A stretch of DNA of 64,000 bases from Hyphomicrobiales bacterium (GCA_900471815.1 UICE01000004.1:186001-250000), one strand, 5' to 3'; counted from the first letter of the stretch, positions 25,892-35,863 are shown. Made by a program: numbers and translations. Notes: a model not told the origin generated them from the letters alone.

Positions 25892-27958
25892 ATGAAGAAG
25901 CGCGTCAACCACAATGCGATGTCGTTCATTGGCTATACGACACCGTGGAGTATGGTTGCGGGGGGAAAGGTGAACTTGCATCTCTCCTGCCTGTCTTCAC
26001 CTGAGTCCATTAGTATCCACCGCTTGGACAATGCATCTGTCGAACCGATCGAATGGCAGGTCGAGTCCTTGGGGAATCTCCCCATCCATCGAGATTTCGA
26101 TCAAGGCTCGTACCTTGCGATCAGAAGTCACGAGATGGAAAAGCTGGACAGGCTTACCGCCGTGCGTTTTGAACTGTTCCTGACGCGCAATAGCGGCCGT
26201 CGTACGGTCCTTGATATGGGAAAAACTGTCCTGCAATTTGCCGATGGGCGGGTGTTTCTTGTCAAAGGCGACCAGCAATATTCTCTTGATGTCGACATTC
26301 CTCAGAAATGTTGGATCAAAATATGCCTAAGTGATCATGGCGGTCTGACACGCATCTCAATACAAAATATGGACCCATTATCACCATTCCACTTTCAAGA
26401 AACGGTTGCGGAATTTGGCTGGGACGGCACCTCCCGCGACCTGCTGTTCGGGACCGAGAAAAGCTTTGTAAACCCAACGTTGAATGCGCGATTTTCTGCA
26501 ATCGAGCTGGAAGCGGCGTCATCCCTTTACGCCTGGCAGGTCCCGACGCTCCTGCCTGACAGTCCAATACGCTCCACAGGTGGTACGACGGCGTTGCTGT
26601 TGGAGTTGGTCAATTTGCCGACATCGTGTGTAACTTCGTCCAGATGGGATGGCTCGTCGTTGGACCCGCGCCTCGTTCCAACCCACTATGATGCTGTGCA
26701 TTGTCATGATGACGATATGGCGTCGCTCGACTGGCCTGCATCATACCGTGTCAAGGTGCCGGAAACGGCAGCTTGTGGAATCTATGCCTTCGAGGTCCAA
26801 AGTGCTGACCAAACAGAGCAGATTGTGTTCTTTGTTGCTTCGAAAGTTCCCCGAAACCAAGTCGTTTTCGTCGTTCCAACTGCGACCTATCTGGCCTATG
26901 CAGACGAGATCCTGCCTGAGCATCTTTACGAATGGAAATGCGATGATCGAGGTCACCGGCTGGCTGTCGACAACAATTTTAAGTCACTCTACGATTACCA
27001 TAGCGATCTGAGCGGGGTATCGATCTGCTCTTATCAAAAACCGAAGGCGACGCTTCGCGCAGATTACCGCTATCCGCTTGGCGATTGTCCCCATAACCTG
27101 CCGGTTGATCTTCACTTTCTGCAATTCTGCCATAGGCATGGCATCGAATTTGATTTGATAACGGATCATGACCTGCATAATCGTGGAATGGAAGGGCTAC
27201 ATGGATATGGCGTCGTAGTGACCGGAAGCCACCCTGAATATCTGTCTATTGAGATGGAAAATGCCTACAGGCAATTTGCGGCCGATGGCGGCAGCATTGC
27301 CTATATGGGCGGCAATGGCTTTGCAGGCACTGTCGCCTTCAAGGGTGACTTGATGGAATTACGCCGTTCGCCCCTCGAAGCTGGCCGAACTTGGGACGGT
27401 CCGATTGCCGAGCAGAATTTTGCGATAACCAATGAACCTAGCGGTCATTTGCGCTCGCGGGGCCGGGGGGAATTTTCTCTGGTTGGCGGGGCGATATCGT
27501 TAATGGGGTTTGACGGAGCGCAACCTTTTACCAGGACGAGCGACAGTTTTGATCCTGCCCATCAATGGCTGTTCGACGGCGTCGCGGCCGACACATTCGG
27601 CGATAGCGGTATCGTCCTTGGCGGTGCAGCGGGATACGAGGTTGATGCAACTGATATCAGATTGGGCACATCGCCGGACACAATTGTAGTTGCCCGTGCG
27701 AGCGGCTTTCCCGACAGTTTTTTCCACGATTCATCGCGCTGGTATGAAGGTGGAGATAGCGAAAGGGATGGTCGGCGATGTGGCGAAATGACCGTCAGAT
27801 ACTTGTCTGCCGGAGGCATAATCTTTTCAGCAAGTTCGGTTGCCTGGCTAGGTGCCTTGCCATGTGGGGATGAAATGAATGATGTCGGCCGGATAACGCT
27901 GAATGTTTTGCGTCATCTGTCATCCGGATCTGGGGAAGAAAACCAAACAACAAATTAG
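25892..27958 (+). CDS. N,N-dimethylformamidase large-subunit-like protein
   Basis: A 688-residue protein resembling the large (beta) subunit of N,N-dimethylformamidase. The C-terminal half carries the family blocks Y-T-T/S-P-W...N-L-H at the start, D-L-I-T-D-H-D-L-H, V-T-G-S-H-P-E-Y and G-G-S-I-A-Y-M-G-G-N-G-F. The middle region looks like a LamG/concanavalin-type sandwich. Characterised enzymes hydrolyse formamides and need a small subunit; none is encoded here. The ATG at 25892 follows GAGGTGA; the TTG at 25841 has no site. It heads an operon with a taurine/nitrate-type transporter and a HisD-like enzyme, so it may hydrolyse an imported amide. Confidence 0.75.
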   Translation: MKKRVNHNAMSFIGYTTPWSMVAGGKVNLHLSCLSSPESISIHRLDNASVEPIEWQVESLGNLPIHRDFDQGSYLAIRSHEMEKLDRLTAVRFELFLTRNSGRRTVLDMGKTVLQFADGRVFLVKGDQQYSLDVDIPQKCWIKICLSDHGGLTRISIQNMDPLSPFHFQETVAEFGWDGTSRDLLFGTEKSFVNPTLNARFSAIELEAASSLYAWQVPTLLPDSPIRSTGGTTALLLELVNLPTSCVTSSRWDGSSLDPRLVPTHYDAVHCHDDDMASLDWPASYRVKVPETAACGIYAFEVQSADQTEQIVFFVASKVPRNQVVFVVPTATYLAYADEILPEHLYEWKCDDRGHRLAVDNNFKSLYDYHSDLSGVSICSYQKPKATLRADYRYPLGDCPHNLPVDLHFLQFCHRHGIEFDLITDHDLHNRGMEGLHGYGVVVTGSHPEYLSIEMENAYRQFAADGGSIAYMGGNGFAGTVAFKGDLMELRRSPLEAGRTWDGPIAEQNFAITNEPSGHLRSRGRGEFSLVGGAISLMGFDGAQPFTRTSDSFDPAHQWLFDGVAADTFGDSGIVLGGAAGYEVDATDIRLGTSPDTIVVARASGFPDSFFHDSSRWYEGGDSERDGRRCGEMTVRYLSAGGIIFSASSVAWLGALPCGDEMNDVGRITLNVLRHLSSGSGEENQTTN

Positions 27959-27983
27959 ATCCAATCGAAAGAGGAGAATAAAC

Positions 27984-28949
27984 ATGATCAAGAAACTGGC
28001 AGTGGCATTGGCCCTGATGGCCGCTTCATTGAGTTCAGCGCACGCGGAAACCGTCAAGCTCGGGCTGCAGCCTTGGCTCGGATATGGACCATTGTGGGTC
28101 GCCGAAGAAAAAGGCTTCTTCAAGAAACATAATGTCGACGTGGTGCTGACAACATTCAACTGGGATCAGGATATGACAGCCGCACTCGCCAGCGGCAATC
28201 TGAATGTGATCGCAAGTGCCACCAACGCCATGATCACGAACTACAACCAAAAGGTAGATCAAAAAGGGTTCTTGATCATGGATCTGTCGTTTGAAGCAGA
28301 CGCCATCATCGCAAGTAAGGATACTTCCTCTGTCAAGGACCTCAAGGGCAAGAAAGTGGCTTTCGAAGCCGGCGCTACCAGTGATCTTCTGATCAACTTC
28401 GCGTTGAAAGAAAATGGTATGACCATCGCCGATCTGGAGCACGTACCCATGGGCGCTTCGGAAGCCGGTCTCGCGCTGATTGCCGGCAGGGTCGACGCTG
28501 CAGTTACCTATGAGCCTTATATTTCTACGGCTCTGGCCCAAGGCGGTGGCAACAAAGTAATTTATACTGCTGCGGAAAAGCCTGGCCTGATCGGCGACAT
28601 GCTGACCGCGTCATCTCAGTGGATTGAAGCCAATCCAAAGGACGTGGAAGGCCTGATCATGGCGTGGGACGATGCGATCAACTTTATTCGCGCCAATCCC
28701 GAAGAGGGCAAGGCAATGATTGCCAAAGCTGTGGGAAGCCCCATGGCTGAGTTCGAACCGGCCTTCAAAGGCGTTCGGTTGTACAATGTGAAAGAAAATG
28801 TGGAAGCGCTCAAGGGAGAGTTCCAGGCGACGCTACAAACCGTTGGCGAGATCCTGCATGCCACCAATCCCGACAACATCAAGACCGTTCCGGTCCCAGC
28901 CGACCTTCTGTCACTTGAGGCCCTGAATGCCGTAGCAGCAAAACAATAA
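27984..28949 (+). CDS. ABC solute-binding protein, NrtA/SsuA/TauA type
   Basis: A 321-residue periplasmic protein with a short signal peptide ending A-H-A, then L-G-L-Q-P-W-L-G-Y-G-P-L-W-V-A-E-E-K-G-F-F. This opening is typical of the nitrate/sulfonate/taurine family. G-A-T-S-D at about residue 125 is the usual ligand-loop position. GAGGAGA precedes the ATG. It follows the amidase-like gene by 25 bases; a hairpin lies just after it. Confidence 0.9.
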   Translation: MIKKLAVALALMAASLSSAHAETVKLGLQPWLGYGPLWVAEEKGFFKKHNVDVVLTTFNWDQDMTAALASGNLNVIASATNAMITNYNQKVDQKGFLIMDLSFEADAIIASKDTSSVKDLKGKKVAFEAGATSDLLINFALKENGMTIADLEHVPMGASEAGLALIAGRVDAAVTYEPYISTALAQGGGNKVIYTAAEKPGLIGDMLTASSQWIEANPKDVEGLIMAWDDAINFIRANPEEGKAMIAKAVGSPMAEFEPAFKGVRLYNVKENVEALKGEFQATLQTVGEILHATNPDNIKTVPVPADLLSLEALNAVAAKQ

Positions 28950-28956
28950 ACAATAG

Positions 28957-28979
28957 GCCGGCCACCTTCTGTGGCCGGC
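28957..28979 (+). terminator. Perfect 9-bp stem-loop after the binding-protein gene
   Basis: GCCGGCCAC and GTGGCCGGC form a perfect stem around a 5-base loop. AAAATTTC follows, which is not a good T-run. It probably stabilises the binding-protein mRNA or partly terminates before the permease gene, a common device for expressing more binding protein than membrane subunits. Confidence 0.7.
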
Positions 28980-28998
28980 AAAATTTCAGGCGGGGACA

Positions 28999-29841
28999 GT
29001 GAGCGCTATGATGGACCAGACAACGGACAGAGGCAGGATAGCCAGAAAGAAGAAGGGACTGCTCAGATTGCGGCAGGATATACCTGACAGTGTCTTTTCT
29101 GCTGCCGGTATCGTTATCCCAGTCGTTTTGTTTCTCCTGTGGTGGGCCGTGACGGCGATGGAACTGGTACGTCCCCTGTTCTTGCCCAGTCCATGGAGTG
29201 TTCTCGAAGAAGGGTGGCGACAACTCAGCGAGGGCATCCTCTTTGCCGATGCGTCTGTCAGCATTTATCGCATCCTCATTGGCTGGCTGGCGGCAACTGT
29301 CGTAGCCGTCCCGATCGGAATCCTGATGGGAAATTACAAGCTCATTGAGGGCTTGCTTGAGCCGTTGATTTCCACAGTGCGATATATGCCCGTTGTCGCT
29401 TTGATCCCACTGTCGATCCTGTGGGCTGGAATCGGGGACGGGCAGAAAATCCTCATTCTGTTTCTCGGGACGTTTTTCCAGCAGGCTCTGATGATCATGG
29501 ACAACGTGAAGAACATTGATCTCAATCTCATCCGTGCCGGACAGACCCTTGGATTCACCAATAACGAGATCTTGCGCCGGATTATCTTGCCTGCTGCGCT
29601 TCCGGGCATATGGGACACGTTCCGCATAACCATAGGCTGGACATGGACGTATCTTGTGGTGGCGGAACTGGTCGCAGCCAATGCCGGTCTTGGCCGCCGT
29701 ATCATGGACGCACAGCGCTATCTTTCAACGGATACAATTCTTTTCGGTACGCTTTTCATCGGCCTGCTTGGCCTCCTGACCGACTATCTCTTCAAACGGG
29801 GCGGCAGGTCACTTTTTAAATGGAGCAGTCAGAGCCGATGA
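28999..29841 (+). CDS. ABC permease, SsuC/TauC/NrtB type
   Basis: A 280-residue permease with about six membrane helices. The EAA loop reads L-I-R-A-G-Q-T-L-G-F-T, and P-L-S-I-L-W-A-G-I-G-D-G-Q-K is the typical family segment before it. The start is GTG at 28999, with AGGCGGGGA upstream; ATG at 29008 or 29011 is possible. Its stop overlaps the ATPase start in an ATGA junction. Confidence 0.9.
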   Translation: MSAMMDQTTDRGRIARKKKGLLRLRQDIPDSVFSAAGIVIPVVLFLLWWAVTAMELVRPLFLPSPWSVLEEGWRQLSEGILFADASVSIYRILIGWLAATVVAVPIGILMGNYKLIEGLLEPLISTVRYMPVVALIPLSILWAGIGDGQKILILFLGTFFQQALMIMDNVKNIDLNLIRAGQTLGFTNNEILRRIILPAALPGIWDTFRITIGWTWTYLVVAELVAANAGLGRRIMDAQRYLSTDTILFGTLFIGLLGLLTDYLFKRGGRSLFKWSSQSR

Positions 29842-30653
29842 ACAGTCTCTCCAAACATGCTGCCCGCGACGCTAAGGTATCGATCGTCGGCGTCGGCAAG
29901 AACTTCAACGTTTCCGGCCGCGATCTTGTCGCAATCGAGAAAATCGATCTGGATATAGGCAAAAATGAATTTGTGTCGATTGTCGGCACATCCGGTTGCG
30001 GCAAGTCGACCTTGCTGAACATGATAGGCGGTCTTGATGAGCCGACCTTTGGCGAAATCCTCATAGATGGGCGGCCGGTCAATGGGCCGGGCAGGGACAG
30101 AGGCTTTGTCTTCCAGACCTACAGTCTGTTCGAATGGATGACGGTGGAAGGAAATATCCGCTTCGCGCTGGAGAAGAGCACCTTTTCCAAAGCCGAAAAG
30201 ACAGAATTAGTTGCGCATTTTGTGCATGCCGTAGGCTTGTCCGGTTTTGAAAAGGCCTTTCCAAAGCAACTGTCGGGCGGCATGCGTCAGCGTGTGGCGA
30301 TTGCCCGTGCTCTCGTTTATAAACCGTCGATCCTTTTGATGGACGAGCCTTTCGGTGCGCTCGATGCACAAACCCGCGGTATGATGCAGGAACTGTTGTT
30401 GCAAATCTGGGATGACCATAAAGTCACGGTCCTTTTCGTTACCCATGATGTCGATGAAGCCATTTTCCTTGCCGACAGGATTGTGGTCCTTGCCAGCCGC
30501 CCCGGACGGATCAAGAAGGTCATACCAATAGAGCTCGAAAGACCGCGATCATTCGAGGTTCTGACAGATCCAAAGTTTGCCACCTACAAACGGGAGATTC
30601 TTGCCGATATTCGCGAAGAAACCCTGAAACTGATGGCCATGGATCATTCTTGA
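29838..30653 (+). CDS. ABC ATPase, SsuB/TauB/NrtD type
   Basis: About 271 residues. It has Walker A G-T-S-G-C-G-K-S-T, the Q-loop V-F-Q-T-Y-S-L-F, signature L-S-G-G-M-R-Q-R-V, Walker B L-L-M-D-E-P-F-G-A-L-D and the switch H in V-T-H-D-V-D-E-A. This combination is specific to the nitrate/sulfonate/taurine group. The ATG at 29838 forms a 4-base overlap with the permease stop and has GGAG upstream, so I prefer it to 29820. Confidence 0.92.
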   Translation: MNSLSKHAARDAKVSIVGVGKNFNVSGRDLVAIEKIDLDIGKNEFVSIVGTSGCGKSTLLNMIGGLDEPTFGEILIDGRPVNGPGRDRGFVFQTYSLFEWMTVEGNIRFALEKSTFSKAEKTELVAHFVHAVGLSGFEKAFPKQLSGGMRQRVAIARALVYKPSILLMDEPFGALDAQTRGMMQELLLQIWDDHKVTVLFVTHDVDEAIFLADRIVVLASRPGRIKKVIPIELERPRSFEVLTDPKFATYKREILADIREETLKLMAMDHS

Positions 30654-30698
30654 CAGAAATGGCGACCGACCAATGCGACAGATTAGAAGAGACATCCA

Positions 30699-32018
30699 AT
30701 GACCCATGCTATAGCGCTTCATGATCTTGCCACCCTCACTGCCGATGAGCGCAATATCCTTTTGCTACGCACAGAAAATGATCTCAGCTATTTCATCGAG
30801 AAGGTGCCGCCCATCATAGAAGCCGTGAAACGCGACGGCGACATTGCGTTGGCGAAGTTTGCTCAGAATTTCGATGGTGTAATGCTTGATCCCGATGAAT
30901 TGGCTGTGGGAGCGCGCGAATTCGACGAGGCTTTCGATGCCGTTGATCCGGATATGATCAAGACGCTCGAATACTCGGCTGACAATATCCGTCGCTTCCA
31001 TCAGGCCCAGTTGCCAGGCGAGATGTGGATGAAGGAAATCCGGCCGGGAGTGCTTGTCGGCGAGCGGTTTACCCCGATCGATAGCGCTGCCCTATATTCT
31101 CCCAGAGGAAAAGGCTCATTTCCCTCCGTAACGTTAATGACTGCGATACCCGCTGTTGTTGCCGGAGTGAAGCTCCCTATCATCCTGACGCCTCCGGGAC
31201 CTGATGGTAAAGTGGACGCGGCGACACTGGTTGCAGCGAGACTGGCAGGCGTTCAACGAGTATTCAAGGCAGGCGGAGCGCAAGCGGTAGCCGCTGCCGC
31301 GTTCGGTACCGCAACCATCCCCAAATGCCACAAGATCGAAGGGCCCGGGAGCCCGTGGTTTCTCGCTGCCAAGCGACTTTTACAAGGACACATCGCATCG
31401 CGGTTGCCTGCAGGACCAAGTGAAATCATTATACTGGCCGATGAAACGACTGATCCGCGTATGGCGGCGTTGGATCTTTTGATCGAGTCGGAACATGGCC
31501 CGGACAGTTCGGCTTTTTTGGTAACATGGTCACGCGATTTTGCTGAGAAGGTCCGCGATGCCGTGCCCGGCTATTGGAAAAAGATGAGCAGCAAGCGGTC
31601 AGAATATTCGGCGACCGTGCTTGGAGGATCAAGTGGTGGGATCGTTCTTACGTCATCGCGAGAGGACGCCTACGATTTCATCAATGATTATGCACCAGAG
31701 CACCTCCAAATTCTGTCAAAACATCCGTTCGAACATCTTTCAGAAGTTCGGAATGCGTCAGAAATTTTGCTCGGAGAATATGCGCCCGGATCCATTGCGA
31801 ACTACATGATGGGACCAAATTGCGTGCTGCCAACATCTGGGGCGGCGCACGTGCACTCTCCGTTGGGTGTCCATGATTTTATGAAGAGCGCATCCATCGG
31901 TCATATGACCGCCAAGGGTTATGCTGAAATGGCTCCTCATACCCACAGATTCGCGACTTACGAAGGTTTCGATGCCCATGCGAACTCTGTATCCGAGCTA
32001 CGAGGGCTTCCACGATAG
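30699..32018 (+). CDS. HisD-like NAD-dependent dehydrogenase
   Basis: A 439-residue homologue of histidinol dehydrogenase. It has G-G-A-Q-A-V-A-A-A-A-F-G-T and P-A-G-P-S-E-I, the family NAD/zinc region, and N-D-Y-A-P-E-H-L. The usual Q-x-x-H zinc pair appears as E-S-E-H, and the C-terminal region is unusually His-rich (H-V-H-S-P-L-G-V-H-D). It is therefore probably not the biosynthetic HisD but one of the catabolic relatives, such as the sulfopropanediol dehydrogenases. Location after an SsuABC/TauABC-type transporter fits oxidation of an imported alcohol. Substrate unproven. Confidence 0.85.
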   Translation: MTHAIALHDLATLTADERNILLLRTENDLSYFIEKVPPIIEAVKRDGDIALAKFAQNFDGVMLDPDELAVGAREFDEAFDAVDPDMIKTLEYSADNIRRFHQAQLPGEMWMKEIRPGVLVGERFTPIDSAALYSPRGKGSFPSVTLMTAIPAVVAGVKLPIILTPPGPDGKVDAATLVAARLAGVQRVFKAGGAQAVAAAAFGTATIPKCHKIEGPGSPWFLAAKRLLQGHIASRLPAGPSEIIILADETTDPRMAALDLLIESEHGPDSSAFLVTWSRDFAEKVRDAVPGYWKKMSSKRSEYSATVLGGSSGGIVLTSSREDAYDFINDYAPEHLQILSKHPFEHLSEVRNASEILLGEYAPGSIANYMMGPNCVLPTSGAAHVHSPLGVHDFMKSASIGHMTAKGYAEMAPHTHRFATYEGFDAHANSVSELRGLPR

Positions 32019-32630
32019 GGCATTCGGCACTGTGTTCGTGCGCGGATAGCGGTAGTCGTTTGCACAAGAGCCAGCGTGATCCCATCATCTGGCTTACCTG
32101 TCGTCAGAACTGGCCAGCATTGACGATCGTTTTGTTGCTCATCCGTCAAAACAATACCGCGCTCAACTCGTTTCCGAGGAGCGCCGTATTACCCGGAGAC
32201 AACGAGCGTCATTGCTGGCTGCTCAATAATCTCGATTACGGGTGGACAGCACAAATGGGAAAGGCATAGAGCATTTGCGAGTCCCGGGCAGACCTTTCGA
32301 TGATAATAGGTACGCACCCGCGGATCACAACAGTTTTTGCGCTAGCATCTGCCTGCAAAAACGCCCGGACCGACTGCTGCAGTGACGCCTATCGCTCACC
32401 CGGATGACCGCGTATGGCATTAAGCCAAGCTTTTGCCAGCATGAAAGCCCCGTTCTTGCTCACTGCGCCGGGTCTGTGTCGGCAATGTGGTTTCGGTCGG
32501 CAGTCGATAGGGGCGGACATTTTCTCAGGTGGAGCGGCATAATACGTTGCAAAAAATCTTGCAACATTGTCTAAATAGCGATCTGATGAAACTTTCCACG
32601 CAAGACGAGCCAAGCGGTGAGGAGATCGAG
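32019..32630. other. Intergenic region, nothing recognised
   Basis: About 610 bases between the HisD-like operon and the M20 hydrolase. Only short overlapping frames without ribosome sites or motifs are present. No clear terminator is seen. It may be decayed coding DNA. Confidence 0.4.
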
Positions 32631-33947
32631 ATGGACGCCAACACGACGATTCAAACAGTGCAATCGTTCTTGGAGCGCGAGAAGGACTGGGTTGTCGATC
32701 TCACTCAACGCATTGTCCAAATCCCGTCCGTCAATCCAAAGTTTTACACAGATCCTGCGTTCAATCGTGAGGCGGATGTCCAGGCCGTCCTTGACCGCGA
32801 GTTAGCAGCGATCGGATTTCAAACGGAACAATGGGATGTCTTTGACGGTCGTCCGAACCTCGTCGCAGATATTGCGGGCGATGAGAGCCGCAGCCTAATT
32901 CTTTGTGGTCACGTAGATGTCGTGCCGGTGGGCGACCTCGCAAGCTGGACTGTCGATCCTTTTGGTGGAGAGATCAAGGACGGCAAGTTATTTGGCCGGG
33001 GATCAATCGACATGAAGGGCGGGGTAGCTGCTTGTGTCGCAGCCGCCCGCGCCATTCGCCAATGCGGCATTGAGCTGGAAGGCCGCCTCTCGGTTCATGC
33101 GGTTGTAGACGAGGAGGCAGGTGGTTTTGGTGCCATGGACGCGGTCAGACGCGGCAAGTTGGCCAAGGCAGTGCTGGTGGCGGAACCAACTTGGGGAGAC
33201 GTTTTGCCTGCCGAGGGCGGACTTGAATGGGCCCGAGTGACCTTTCGCGGACGCACGGCACATTCAGCTTGGCGTTACAACGAGATTTACCCACAGAGGC
33301 AAGGGCCGGAACGACTCGAGCCCGGCGTAAATGCCGTTGAAATCGCGAGCCGTTTCATTCAGGCGTTGCGTTATTTTGAACTTGACCGCACGCGGGCTCG
33401 CTCCCACCCTCTTTTGCCCGTTGGAATGAACACGATCAATATCGGTGTCATCCATGGTGGAGCAGGGCTGGGTGCAAATGGTCTTCCAATGACAATGACC
33501 AACCCCGCTATCATTCCGGACATTGCAGTGATCGACCTCGACATGAAGTTTCTTCCATCGGAAACGTCAGCTCAGTATCGAAGAGATTTTGAGACATTCG
33601 TCTATCATTTCTCACAAACCGATGCTTGGCTACGCGAAAACCCGCCCACAATTCAATGGGAACTGAATGGTCTGCACTTTCCACCTCTCAATACACCAGT
33701 GGACCATGTACTGGTTAAATCTCTGGTCAATCGAAAGAGCGCAATAGGCAAGACGCCTGAAGTGAAGGGGTTTGTTGCTGTCTGCGATGCCGCTCATTAT
33801 GCGGGGGCAGGCGTTGACGGTGTTATCTTCGGACCATCAGGAGATGGCTTTCACGGGGATGATGAGTATGTAGACCTAGATTCGCTTGTGGAGACTACCA
33901 AAGTCATCGCCGCCAGCATCATCGACTGGTGCGGCGTTAAACGATAG
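32631..33947 (+). CDS. M20-family metallohydrolase (ArgE/DapE-like)
   Basis: A 438-residue zinc hydrolase of the ArgE/DapE/acetylornithine deacetylase family. The first metal motif is L-C-G-H-V-D-V-V-P-V-G; the bridging Asp is in G-R-G-S-I-D-M-K-G-G; the catalytic Glu pair is in V-V-D-E-E-A-G-G. A dimerisation-like insert follows at about 180-310. The ATG at 32631 is chosen for GAGGAGAT just upstream; ATG at 32586 is an alternative. It ends 2 bases from the convergent livM stop. It may deacylate an amino acid brought in by the Liv-type system. Confidence 0.88.
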   Translation: MDANTTIQTVQSFLEREKDWVVDLTQRIVQIPSVNPKFYTDPAFNREADVQAVLDRELAAIGFQTEQWDVFDGRPNLVADIAGDESRSLILCGHVDVVPVGDLASWTVDPFGGEIKDGKLFGRGSIDMKGGVAACVAAARAIRQCGIELEGRLSVHAVVDEEAGGFGAMDAVRRGKLAKAVLVAEPTWGDVLPAEGGLEWARVTFRGRTAHSAWRYNEIYPQRQGPERLEPGVNAVEIASRFIQALRYFELDRTRARSHPLLPVGMNTINIGVIHGGAGLGANGLPMTMTNPAIIPDIAVIDLDMKFLPSETSAQYRRDFETFVYHFSQTDAWLRENPPTIQWELNGLHFPPLNTPVDHVLVKSLVNRKSAIGKTPEVKGFVAVCDAAHYAGAGVDGVIFGPSGDGFHGDDEYVDLDSLVETTKVIAASIIDWCGVKR

Positions 33948-33949
33948 CT

Positions 33950-34945
33950 TTACGCTCGTCTTCTTTTGATGGCATTGAACAAAGAACTTGCAATACCCGC
34001 CAGACCCGAAGGATAGACAAGCATCACTGCTATGATGAGCAGAGCAGTGATAATCGGTCGCCATGCCCCAAAATCTGCCATGAACTCGGAAAATATAGTG
34101 AGCGCAAACGACGCCACTATCGCACCATATATGGTGCTTGTGCCGCCGAGCAAAACCATTGAGAGGATGATCGTGGAAAGGCTCATTCCGAAGACATCTA
34201 CGGAAGCATTCCGCTGATAGGCAGCATAAAATGCGCCGGCAATGCCGGTAAAGAAAGCGCTCGAAGCAAGTGTAATCATGCGTTGCCGGACCAAGGAAAT
34301 TCCACGGCTGATGGCATACTCTTCGTTATCCCGGAGTGCGACGATGCTGGCTCCGGTCCTTGATCGGACCAGTGACCTCAGAAACAAAGTGCTGAGCAAG
34401 AGAATTCCCAGAGCGATGTAAAAGTAAGCAAACTTGGCGTCGCGAACCATATTGTGGCTAGCAATATATAAGCCTTCAATTCGTACCATCCCCTGTGTGC
34501 CGCCCGTATAGGCGGATTGGCTGAGAATGAGCTGCATTACCAGTTGTGCGAACCCAAATGTCACAAGGATAATATAGATGCCCTTCAATCTGAGAATGGG
34601 CACAGTAACGATAACAGCGGCAGCTGTTGAAACGATGCCGCTCAGGACAAGTGCTATCCATGGGTCAATACCAAGCAGCTTGGTTGCAAGTCCGTAAGCG
34701 TATACACCTATTCCGAACAGGGCCAAATGACCGAAATTGAAGACGCCGCCGTAGCCGAGACTGAGATCCCAATTCGACGCTACGACAGCATATATGAAAG
34801 CCATAATAAGAATATGGCGACCATAGCTGTCGGTTATAAACAGTGGCAGGAGTGCCAGTACGGCAAACGCGATCGCTGCAACTCCAGCTTCATGCTTCCA
34901 GTCGATGCGTCCGGGTGTTTTGATTGATGTAGCAGGCATGCTCAT
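33950..34945 (-). CDS. livM: Branched-chain amino-acid-type ABC permease LivM
   Basis: A 331-residue LivM-type permease with about nine membrane helices. It carries N-W-D-L-S-L-G-Y-G-G-V-F-N-F-G-H near residue 60 and the EAA-like R-L-S-L-V-R region. G-G-T-S-T-I-Y-G follows late. It overlaps livH by 4 bases and is the last gene of the leftward Liv operon. The substrate class (hydrophobic amino acids, amides, urea and others) is broad. Confidence 0.9.
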   Translation of the reverse strand: MSMPATSIKTPGRIDWKHEAGVAAIAFAVLALLPLFITDSYGRHILIMAFIYAVVASNWDLSLGYGGVFNFGHLALFGIGVYAYGLATKLLGIDPWIALVLSGIVSTAAAVIVTVPILRLKGIYIILVTFGFAQLVMQLILSQSAYTGGTQGMVRIEGLYIASHNMVRDAKFAYFYIALGILLLSTLFLRSLVRSRTGASIVALRDNEEYAISRGISLVRQRMITLASSAFFTGIAGAFYAAYQRNASVDVFGMSLSTIILSMVLLGGTSTIYGAIVASFALTIFSEFMADFGAWRPIITALLIIAVMLVYPSGLAGIASSLFNAIKRRRA

Positions 34946-35817
34946 GCAAGTCCCCTTGATTTGCCGGAAAAGATGCCTTCGGGACGCACCATCAGGGTAA
35001 TGATCAGAACCGCGAAAAGAAGAGCAGGCGTCCAGTAGAGTCCGAAATAGTAGCTGCAGACGGCTTCAAAAAAGCCAATGAGATAGGCTGCAAATATGGG
35101 GCCATTGATGCTGGATAGACCGCCGAAAACAACCACGATCAAAGCTTTCAGCAAGGGATCGGCTCCCATGACAGGTGACATGAAACGATAACCGCCCAGG
35201 AAAATCCCGGCGAGTGCTGCCAGAGCAGCCGAGATGGCGAATGCCAACCCGTAGAGCATTTTGACATTCAAGCCGACGAGCAACGCGGAGTCTTCGTTCT
35301 GAGCTACAGCTCTGAGAGCAAGGCCTGTCCTTGTTCGATTGAGAAAGAGCCACAGTGCCAGAAGGATGAAAGGTGTAATGAAAATTATAGTGATCTGGTG
35401 CAGTGAAACACCGACACCTAACAACATGGCATTCCCATCGACCAAGGCTGGAATCTGCTTGGAGCGAGGTCCCCAAACCTCGAGGGTGCCGTTTTCAATC
35501 AGTGATGCGGCCGCCAATGTTGTAATGACCACAACCAGGACGATGTTAGGTCGGCCAATTAATGGGCGCACGACCGAAGCCTGCAGAAGCCAACCGACAC
35601 CAGCCATCAGTATCATTGTCAGAGGAACGACAACGGAAAAGGGGATTGCCAGTGCAGTCAATTGCCATGCCACGTAGGCTCCGAGCATCATGAGGACGCC
35701 GTGGCTGAAATTGAATACACCAATAGTCGTCCAGATCAGCGCCAATCCAACCGCCATGACGGCGTAAAGCGATCCTTGGAACAGGCCACCGAAGATAATT
35801 TGAGCTGCTGCGTCCAT
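34942..35817 (-). CDS. livH: Branched-chain amino-acid-type ABC permease LivH
   Basis: A 291-residue LivH-type permease. It opens with G-L-F-Q-G-S-L-Y-A-V-M-A-V-G-L-A-L-I and continues with F-N-F-S-H-G and the E-D-S-A-L-L-V-G-L-N loop that docks the ATPase. It follows livF by 46 bases. Together with livM it forms the membrane channel. Confidence 0.92.
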   Translation of the reverse strand: MDAAAQIIFGGLFQGSLYAVMAVGLALIWTTIGVFNFSHGVLMMLGAYVAWQLTALAIPFSVVVPLTMILMAGVGWLLQASVVRPLIGRPNIVLVVVITTLAAASLIENGTLEVWGPRSKQIPALVDGNAMLLGVGVSLHQITIIFITPFILLALWLFLNRTRTGLALRAVAQNEDSALLVGLNVKMLYGLAFAISAALAALAGIFLGGYRFMSPVMGADPLLKALIVVVFGGLSSINGPIFAAYLIGFFEAVCSYYFGLYWTPALLFAVLIITLMVRPEGIFSGKSRGLA

Positions 35818-35863
35818 TACCCGTCTCTCTCCTCAAGGGATCCGCACATGGGCGGGCGTAGTT

